Shown here: one piece after another, positions 58,932-64,000 of the stretch
Numbering within the stretch: the first letter of the stretch is position 1
Layout: each line of letters starts with the position of its first letter
Source of the DNA: Castellaniella defragrans
GTDB taxonomy: Bacteria; Pseudomonadota; Gammaproteobacteria; Burkholderiales; Burkholderiaceae_B
Direction of reading: 5' to 3'
Length of the DNA: 64,000 nucleotides
NCBI RefSeq assembly: GCF_014203015.1
Contig: NZ_JACHIB010000003.1
Coordinates: 106,586-170,585 of the forward strand
Position numbers and translations under genes: made by a program
The notes under the pieces: model-generated
Told to the model about the DNA's origin: nothing
The model's database searches: none
Seen by the model: the letters and a program-made list of their open reading frames with translations, nothing else

Positions 58932-60574
58932 AAGTTCCCGTCTTCGGCGCGCGGCTGGTGGACGCCGGCGAATCCCTCTGGCGGCGCCTGCAGGCCCGGC
59001 GCGCCTGGCCCTGGGTGGCGCTGTTCGCCTTCCTCTGGCTGGCGGCCACCACCTGGACGTATCCGCTGCTGCTGCCCGACGAGGGCCGCTACGTCGGCGT
59101 GGCCTGGCAGATGCTGGCCTCGGGGGATTTCCTCACGCCGCGCCTGGACGGCCTGCCCTTCTTCCACAAGCCGCCGCTGTTCTACTGGCTGACGGCGGCG
59201 TCCCTGGCGCTGTTCGGCGACAACGCCTGGGCCGGGCGGCTGTGCTCGGTGCTGGCCGCCACGGCGCTGGTGACGGTGTTCTACGTCTTCCTGCGCCGCT
59301 ACGCCAGCGGCGGCGCCGCGCGCCGCACGGCCCTGATCCTGGCGGTGCAGCCCTTCCTGTTCGGCGCGGCGCACTACGCCAACCTGGACATGCTGGTGGC
59401 CGCCCTGATGAGCCTGACCGTGATGGCGGGCGCCGACGCGGTGTTCCGCCGCGAGCAGCTGCGCCCGGACGCGGCGGCGCTGGCGGCCATGTACGTGGCG
59501 GCGGCGGCCGGGTTCCTCGCCAAGGGCCTGATCGGCGTCGTGCTGCCGGGCGGGGTGCTGTTCTTCTGGCTGCTGGGCCGGCGCCGCTGGCGCGCCATGG
59601 GACGCCTGCTGTGGTGGCCGGGCATCCTGCTGTTCCTGGCGCTGACCCTGCCCTGGATGGTGGCCATGGAACTGCGCCACCCCGGCTTCTTCGACTACTA
59701 CATCGTCCACCAGCATTTCCAGCGTTTCCTCGAATCCGGCTTCAACAATCCGCATCCCTTCTGGTTCTACGTGCCGGTGGTGCTGGGCCTGACGCTGCCG
59801 TGGTCGATCCAGCTGTGGCGCTGGTTCCAGCCGCGCGGGCCGATGCAGACGGCGTTCGTGCCGCCCGCCCACCGGATCGAGCAGGTCGACCGCGGGGTGT
59901 TGCGCGGCCTGATGCTGTCCTGGCTGGCCGTGGTGCTGGTGTTCTTCTCGATTCCCACCTCGAAGCTGGTCGGCTACGTGATCGCCGTGCTGCCGCCGCT
60001 GGCCTGGTTCATCCAGGAAACCTTCGAGCAGCGGGAGGAATCCACCGCCCCGGGCGCGCGCCGCAGCCTGGTGCGGCATGCCCTGGTGGCGGCCGGCCTG
60101 TGCCTGCTGGCGGTGGCGGCGCTGGTGCTGTTTCCGCAGCGCAGCACCAAGGACCTGGCCCTGGCGCTGGCCGCCGGGGCGGCGCCCGGCGACCGCCTGG
60201 TGATGCTCGACCAGTATGCCTACGACGTGCCGATGTACGCCGGCTGGCGCGGCCCGGTCGTCGCTGTCGCCCAGTGGGACGACCCCAAGGTCATGCGGGG
60301 CGACGACTGGCGCCGCGAACTGGCCGACGCCGCCGGCTTCGCGCCCGACCGGGGCGCCGACCGGCTGTGGCTGCCGCAGCGGCTGCAGGCCTACCTGTGC
60401 GATCCGGCGCATGCGACGACCTGGCTGCTGGCCTGGCTGGACGAGGCCGACCGCCATCCGCCGCTGGCGGACCGCGCGCCCGTGGCGCGAACGCGCAAGA
60501 TGGGCCTGTGGCGCGTGCCCGCCGCCGAGACCGTCAATGGCTGCGGCGAAACGCCCAGTAGCGCCCCAGAATGA
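58928..60574 (+). CDS. GT39 lipid A glycosyltransferase (ArnT/LgmB-like)
   Basis: Integral membrane transferase of 548 aa, start overlapping the GT2 stop (ATGA, 58928-58931). About twelve membrane helices occupy 30-400. The ArnT/PMT first periplasmic loop has LLLPDEGRYVGVAWQMLASG with the conserved Asp-Glu, then FHKPPLFYWLTAA; LAKGLIGVVLPG and FYVPVVLGLTLPWSIQL follow. The C-terminal 130 residues are a periplasmic domain. It should transfer a sugar from undecaprenyl phosphate to lipid A phosphates, as the Bordetella ArnT orthologue does with glucosamine. Confidence 0.87.
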   Translation: MKVPVFGARLVDAGESLWRRLQARRAWPWVALFAFLWLAATTWTYPLLLPDEGRYVGVAWQMLASGDFLTPRLDGLPFFHKPPLFYWLTAASLALFGDNAWAGRLCSVLAATALVTVFYVFLRRYASGGAARRTALILAVQPFLFGAAHYANLDMLVAALMSLTVMAGADAVFRREQLRPDAAALAAMYVAAAAGFLAKGLIGVVLPGGVLFFWLLGRRRWRAMGRLLWWPGILLFLALTLPWMVAMELRHPGFFDYYIVHQHFQRFLESGFNNPHPFWFYVPVVLGLTLPWSIQLWRWFQPRGPMQTAFVPPAHRIEQVDRGVLRGLMLSWLAVVLVFFSIPTSKLVGYVIAVLPPLAWFIQETFEQREESTAPGARRSLVRHALVAAGLCLLAVAALVLFPQRSTKDLALALAAGAAPGDRLVMLDQYAYDVPMYAGWRGPVVAVAQWDDPKVMRGDDWRRELADAAGFAPDRGADRLWLPQRLQAYLCDPAHATTWLLAWLDEADRHPPLADRAPVARTRKMGLWRVPAAETVNGCGETPSSAPE

Positions 60575-60926
60575 AGGTCATCCCGGCGATGCCCACCAGC
60601 ACCAGGGCCAGCAGCACGTCGTAGCGGATCGCCGTCAGGCGCAGCAGCGCGGCGTAGGCGGCCTCGTTGACGGCGAAGCCCAGCGCCGACACCAGGAAGA
60701 ACCGCGCCGCCGCGCGCCCCAGCGGCGCGCGCTGGTGGCGGAAGGTCAGATGGTAGTGGCCCGCGAAGGACACGCCGAACGCCACCAGCCAGCCGACCAC
60801 GTTGGCGGCCAGCGGCGGCAGGCCGCCCAGGGACACGCAGGCCACGGCGACCGCCCAGTGGGTGGCCGCCGCCGCGCAGCCTACAATGACGAACCAGCCG
60901 ATCTGGGCAGCGAGTTTCTTGAACAT
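60534..60926 (-). CDS. GtrA-family flippase-like membrane protein
   Basis: Small membrane protein of 130 aa with four helices: QIGWFVIVGCAAAATHWAVA, NVVGWLVAFGVSFAGHYHLTF with the conserved Asn/His, RFFLVSALGFAVNEAAYAAL and a last helix ending GRYWAFRR. GtrA proteins are proposed to flip undecaprenyl-phosphate sugars. Unlike its neighbours it is on the minus strand: its 3' end overlaps the GT39 gene by 41 bp and its start codon overlaps that of the deacetylase (60924-60927). Probably it flips the sugar made by the GT2 enzyme (LgmD-like role). Confidence 0.83.
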   Translation of the reverse strand: MFKKLAAQIGWFVIVGCAAAATHWAVAVACVSLGGLPPLAANVVGWLVAFGVSFAGHYHLTFRHQRAPLGRAAARFFLVSALGFAVNEAAYAALLRLTAIRYDVLLALVLVGIAGMTFILGRYWAFRRSH

Positions 60927-61773
60927 GGATCCGGATTCACGAGCAGCAGGGCAGCGATACCGGCGCATTGTATTGTGCGCCGACGATTTCGGGATGAACC
61001 CGGCGGTGAACGCCGGCATCCTGTCGCTGGCCGCGCGGGGCCGCCTGTCGGCCACCAGCCTGCTGGTCGACGGCCCGGCCGCGCGCCGCGACACGGCGGC
61101 CCTGCTGGCCTCGGGCCTGCAGATCGGCCTGCACCTGAACTTCACCGAATCCTTCGGCCAGCCCGGCCCCTGCCTGCCCCTGGGGGCGCTGATCCGCGCT
61201 GCCTGGCTGGGACGGCTGCCCGGCGATGCCGTGCGGGCGGGCGTGCGGCGGCAGCTGGCGCTGTTCCAGGACATCACGGGCCGCGCGCCCGACTACGTCG
61301 ACGGCCATCAGCACGTGCACCAGCTGCCGGGCATCCGCGATGCGCTGCTGGAATCGCTGCCCGAGCCCCGCGACGGCCAGCCCTGGATCCGCGACGTCGG
61401 CCGGCCCCGCATGGCGGGCCTGCCGCCGCGCCTGCGCTTCAAGGCCGCCGTCATCGCCGGGCTGGGCGCGTCCGGCCTGCGGCGCCGGGCGCGCCTGCGC
61501 GGCCATGCGCTCAACCCCGGCTTTCTGGGCGTGTATGATTTCCAGGGCGGCGTCCCGGCCTACGAGGGCTGGATGCGCCGCTGGCTGGCCTCGTGCCGCG
61601 ACGGCGACGTGCTGATGTGCCATCCCGCGCTCGGCGCGGACGAGACCGACGGCCTGGCGGCGCAGCGCCAGGCCGAGCACGAGGTGCTGGCGGGCCCGCT
61701 GATGGGGCGGCTGCTGGCGGAACATCACCTGACGATCGTGGGGGCGGCGCGCCGCCCCGAGGAAACCACATGA
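60925..61773 (+). CDS. YdjC/ChbG-family sugar deacetylase (LgmC-like)
   Basis: Metal-dependent deacetylase of 282 aa. CADDFGMNPAVNAGILSLA (about 18-36) has the metal Asp; LQIGLHLNFTES (about 67) has His; YVDGHQHVHQLPGIRDALL (about 123) has the His cluster; VLMCHPALGADET (about 228) the final His. In the context of GT2, GT39 and GtrA genes it probably removes the acetyl group from undecaprenyl-phosphate GlcNAc to give glucosamine. HpnK-type hopanoid enzymes are related, but no hopanoid genes are nearby. The start codon overlaps the divergent gtrA start. Confidence 0.85.
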   Translation: MDPDSRAAGQRYRRIVLCADDFGMNPAVNAGILSLAARGRLSATSLLVDGPAARRDTAALLASGLQIGLHLNFTESFGQPGPCLPLGALIRAAWLGRLPGDAVRAGVRRQLALFQDITGRAPDYVDGHQHVHQLPGIRDALLESLPEPRDGQPWIRDVGRPRMAGLPPRLRFKAAVIAGLGASGLRRRARLRGHALNPGFLGVYDFQGGVPAYEGWMRRWLASCRDGDVLMCHPALGADETDGLAAQRQAEHEVLAGPLMGRLLAEHHLTIVGAARRPEETT

Positions 61774-62132
61774 GCCTGAGCTACCAAACCCTGACCCCCG
61801 ACTTTTCCGTCGCCCCCCAGCTGCAGCCCGCCGACATGCGGGCCCTGGCGGACGCGGGGTTCAAGTCCGTCATCATCAACCGCCCGGACGGCGAGGGCGG
61901 CCCCGAGCAGCCCCTGTCCGACGACGTGCTGCGGGCGGCCCGCGAGGCCGGCCTGCAGGCGCGCTACCAGCCGGTGGTCAGCGGCGCGATCACCGCCGCC
62001 GACGTGGCCGAGTTCGCCGGCCTGCTGCGGGAACTGCCCGCGCCGGTGCTGGCCTTCTGCCGCTCGGGCGCGCGCTGCACCAATCTGTTCCAGGCCGCCC
62101 GGGAATATGGGGTAGATCAAACCCAGGGCTGA
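61770..62132 (+). CDS. TIGR01244/DUF442 phosphatase-like sulfurtransferase-family protein
   Basis: Protein of 120 aa, starting in the ATGA overlap with the deacetylase stop. The domain has SVAPQLQPADMRALADAGF, SVIINRPDGEGGPEQP and the Cys-loop FCRSGARC (C-x5-R), a dual-specificity-phosphatase-like active site also seen in the Blh domain of sulfide metabolism proteins. Reaction unknown. Tight coupling to the deacetylase gene suggests co-expression. Confidence 0.83.
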   Translation: MSLSYQTLTPDFSVAPQLQPADMRALADAGFKSVIINRPDGEGGPEQPLSDDVLRAAREAGLQARYQPVVSGAITAADVAEFAGLLRELPAPVLAFCRSGARCTNLFQAAREYGVDQTQG

Positions 62133-62203
62133 TCCGACTGTCATTTCAGGGGGGCAGCAGGTATGCTGATATCTCCCTTTTCACCGTTTTGGATGATCCG
62201 CCC

Positions 62204-62665
62204 ATGTTCAAGAAAATCCTGATCCCCACGGATGGCTCCAAGCTCTCCGCCCAGGCGGCCAACAAGGGCGTCTGCTTCGCCCGCACCATCGGCGCGGAAG
62301 TCGTCGCGCTGCACGTGACGCAGCCGTTCGCCGCCACGGTGGGCTTCGACGGCATGGCCGCCGCCTACGCCATCACGGACGAAGACTACGACCGCACCGC
62401 CGCCGAGCAGGCCAAGAAATACCTCCAGGCCGTGCTCGACCGGGCCGAGACCGCCGGCGTCAAGGCCAAGTCCCTGGCGGTGTCCAACTTCAACGTCGCC
62501 GACGGCATCGTGCAGGCCGCCCAGTCCGAAGGCTGCGACCTGATCTTCATCGGCAGCCACGGCCGCAGCGGCCTGTCGCGCCTGCTGCTGGGCAGCGTCA
62601 CGGTCAAGGTCCTGGGCCTGGCCAAGGTCGCCACCCTGGTCTACCGGGTGAAGGAAAACGATTGA
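62204..62665 (+). CDS. Universal stress protein (UspA family)
   Basis: Cytosolic protein of 153 aa. One Usp domain: KKILIPTDGSKLSAQAANKG at the start, then DLIFIGSHGRSGLSRLLLGSVTVKVL, given in part, with the ATP-binding G-x2-G-x9-GS(V/T) pattern near the end. ATP binding is therefore likely. I prefer ATG 62204 to an ATG five codons upstream. It stands between the lgm-like genes and moaA; in nitrate respirers such proteins are often induced without oxygen, but no FNR box is clear here. Confidence 0.92.
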   Translation: MFKKILIPTDGSKLSAQAANKGVCFARTIGAEVVALHVTQPFAATVGFDGMAAAYAITDEDYDRTAAEQAKKYLQAVLDRAETAGVKAKSLAVSNFNVADGIVQAAQSEGCDLIFIGSHGRSGLSRLLLGSVTVKVLGLAKVATLVYRVKEND

Positions 62666-62720
62666 GGCCGGTTGATGCCCGAAGCGATCTCCTCCACGAG
62701 CGGGAACGGATCCTGATGCC

Positions 62721-63806
62721 ATGCCCCGCGTGATCCATCACCAGCCGGACCCGGCGCCGGCGGGCGGCGACGCCGCCCCCGCACCGGGCGAGGCGGTGCG
62801 CGACACCTTCGGCCGCCCCTTGCGCGACCTGCGGATTTCCGTCACGGACCGCTGCAATTTCCGCTGCACCTACTGCATGCCGCGCGAGCTGTTCGGCGCG
62901 GACCACGCCTTCCTGCCGCAGGGCGCCCTGCTCACCTTCGAGGAAATCACCCGGGTCGCCCGGATCGCCCTGCAGGGCGGGGTGCGCAAGATCCGCCTGA
63001 CCGGCGGCGAGCCCCTGCTGCGCAAGCAGATCGAAACCCTGGTCGGGATGCTGGCCGGCCTGCGCACGCCGGAGGGCGCCCCGCCGGAATTGACCCTCAC
63101 CACCAACGGCACGCTGCTCGCCCGCAAGGCCCGCGCGCTGGCCGATGCCGGCCTGACGCGGGTGACGGTCAGCCTCGACGCGCTGGACGACGCCCTGTTC
63201 GAGCGCATGAGCGACAGCGGCGTGCCGGTCGCCACGATCCTCGACGGCATCGAGGCCGCGGCCGCCGCCGGGCTTGCGCCCGTGAAGGTCAACATGGTCG
63301 TGCGCCGGGGCATGAACGACGGCCAGATCCTGCCGATGGCGCGCCATTTCAGGGGCACCGGCCACACGCTGCGCTTCATCGAATACATGGACGTCGGCAA
63401 CACCAACGGCTGGCGCATGGACGAAGTCGTCACCGGGGCGGAAATCGTGCGGATCATCGGCGCCGAGTTCCCGCTGCGGCCGCTCCAGGCCCGCTACCGC
63501 GGCGAAGTCGCCAACCGCTGGGCCTACGCCGACGGCGCCGGCGAGATCGGCCTGATCACCAGCGTGTCCCAGCCCTTCTGCGGGGACTGTACGCGGCTGC
63601 GCCTGTCGCCCGAAGGGCGGCTGTTCACCTGCCTGTTCGCCGAGCAGGGCCACGACCTCCGCGCGCTGCTGCGCGCCGGGGCCGACGACGCGGCGCTGGC
63701 GGCACGCCTGGCCGGCGTCTGGCGCGCGCGCGACGACCGCTATTCCGAACGGCGCGGCGAGGCCCACCGCGATCACAAGATCGAGATGAGTTACATTGGT
63801 GGATGA
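62721..63806 (+). CDS. moaA: GTP 3',8-cyclase MoaA (molybdopterin biosynthesis)
   Basis: Radical-SAM enzyme of 361 aa that, with MoaC, converts GTP to cyclic pyranopterin phosphate, the first step to the cofactor of NarG. The N-terminal cluster is C45-x3-C49-x2-C52 ([15 protein letters not shown]); the SAM GGEP motif is [13 protein letters not shown] at about 93; the C-terminal cluster is [13 protein letters not shown] with a further Cys in GRLFTCLF. The protein ends in the essential Gly-Gly. About 20 extra residues precede the family start. Its stop lies in the GGATGAG box of the repeat element. Confidence 0.96.
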   Translation: MPRVIHHQPDPAPAGGDAAPAPGEAVRDTFGRPLRDLRISVTDRCNFRCTYCMPRELFGADHAFLPQGALLTFEEITRVARIALQGGVRKIRLTGGEPLLRKQIETLVGMLAGLRTPEGAPPELTLTTNGTLLARKARALADAGLTRVTVSLDALDDALFERMSDSGVPVATILDGIEAAAAAGLAPVKVNMVVRRGMNDGQILPMARHFRGTGHTLRFIEYMDVGNTNGWRMDEVVTGAEIVRIIGAEFPLRPLQARYRGEVANRWAYADGAGEIGLITSVSQPFCGDCTRLRLSPEGRLFTCLFAEQGHDLRALLRAGADDAALAARLAGVWRARDDRYSERRGEAHRDHKIEMSYIGG

Positions 63807-63895
63807 GACAGGACACAGAAGGGTCCCTGCGGACCCTTCTGTGCCTGTCGAATCCGAGCCGCGTGCAAGCGGCGAGGTGGAGGGATGCCCCAATC
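63801..63895 (+). repeat. Two-hairpin dispersed element, copy 4 (moaA 3' end)
   Basis: GGATGAG box 63801-63807, overlapping the moaA stop. Stem 1 is a perfect 13-bp CACAGAAGGGTCC / GGACCCTTCTGTG (63814-63826, 63831-63843) around CTGC. Stem 2 is GCCGC/GCGGC (63858-63862, 63869-63873) around GTGCAA. Tail GAGGTGGAGGGATGCCCC, then AATCC. Confidence 0.88.
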
Positions 63896-64000
63896 CAAGA
63901 CCGGTCCCTGCGGACCCTTCTGTGCCTGTCGAATCCGAGCCGCGTGCAAGCGGCGAGGTGGAGGGATGCCCCAATCCAAGACCGGTCCCTGCGGACCCGG
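63822..64000 (+). repeat. 81-bp tandem array of the two-hairpin element
   Basis: Units starting GGTCCCTGCGGACC begin at 63822, 63903 and 63984, an exact 81-bp period with identical sequence, and the array continues beyond the window edge. Each unit holds a shortened stem 1 (GGTCC/GGACC, loop CTGC), the linker and stem 2. Because 81 is a multiple of three, frames stay open through it; I see no RBS or family and do not call a gene. Confidence 0.9.

Noticed and set aside
63822..64000. CRISPR array
   Set aside because: The 81-bp units are contiguous and identical with no variable spacers, and no cas genes are present.

Overview
The window is high-GC DNA packed with genes, with Shine-Dalgarno-preceded starts, many ATGA start/stop overlaps and short intergenic gaps. 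The gene content points to a betaproteobacterium of the Burkholderiales, most likely Alcaligenaceae (Bordetella/Achromobacter/Castellaniella-like). The evidence is a complete narKGHJI nitrate-respiration operon with moaA, an NsrR/NnrS/truncated-haemoglobin nitric-oxide module, a locus resembling the Bordetella lipid A glucosamine (lgm) genes, a TonB copper receptor with a DUF2946 partner, and an AraC/TonB-receptor iron module. I cannot name the species. The physiology suggested is facultative anaerobic respiration of nitrate in a metal-variable environment.

Layout. 1-2.4 kb: a MerR regulator (partial) diverging from a cation-efflux protein, then a LysR regulator; base composition here is visibly less GC-rich than further on. 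2.6-3.0 kb: remnant of a hipA-type toxin gene. 3-7 kb: DUF72, DUF2165 and FUSC proteins. 6.9-11.4 kb: a Fur-type iron module (AraC regulator, TonB receptor, YncE-like lipoprotein). 11.5-13.8 kb: a 9-bp minisatellite, a DUF318 permease, a second repeat tract and a VOC protein. 14-17.8 kb: SbcD/SbcC-like nuclease pair. 17.7-24.2 kb: LysR/azoreductase pair, RES-Xre toxin-antitoxin pair, YajQ, AzlCD, DUF2520 protein, YbaK. 24.3-31.2 kb: diguanylate cyclase, Ung, MocR regulator with its divergent EamA exporter, and a cystine-type ABC importer. 31.6-34.2 kb: copper uptake. 34.4-36.4 kb: dicarboxylate-type symporter and its GntR regulator. 36.6-44.6 kb: GGDEF/EAL protein, ovoA, flavin reductase, DISM-type diguanylate cyclase. 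44.7-55.2 kb: serA and the nar operon with a PpiC-type isomerase. 55.3-57.5 kb: nitric-oxide operon. 57.8-62.1 kb: lgm-like lipid A modification genes. 62.2-64 kb: universal stress protein, moaA and a tandem repeat array running off the end.

How the parts fit. Nitrate enters through NarK and is reduced by NarGHI, matured by NarJ; MoaA starts the molybdopterin synthesis NarG needs. An FNR/Anr-type box precedes narK. The NO made downstream of nitrite would be sensed by NsrR, which sits in an operon with nnrS and a group III truncated haemoglobin behind an NsrR-like palindrome. The copper receptor would feed copper enzymes, including those of denitrification if present elsewhere.

The most unusual signal is a dispersed, two-hairpin element present four times in the same orientation, each at the 3' end of a + strand gene (sbcD, eamA, serA, moaA). 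It has a constant upstream box, a constant CTGC loop and a constant linker, while both stems change in base-paired (compensatory) fashion. The last copy is expanded into an 81-bp tandem array. In two genes the element is read as the C-terminal codons. I do not recognise it as a named family. A second theme is that many intergenic gaps hold short tandem repeats, each with its own unit (13-bp, 9-bp, 22-bp, 7-bp).
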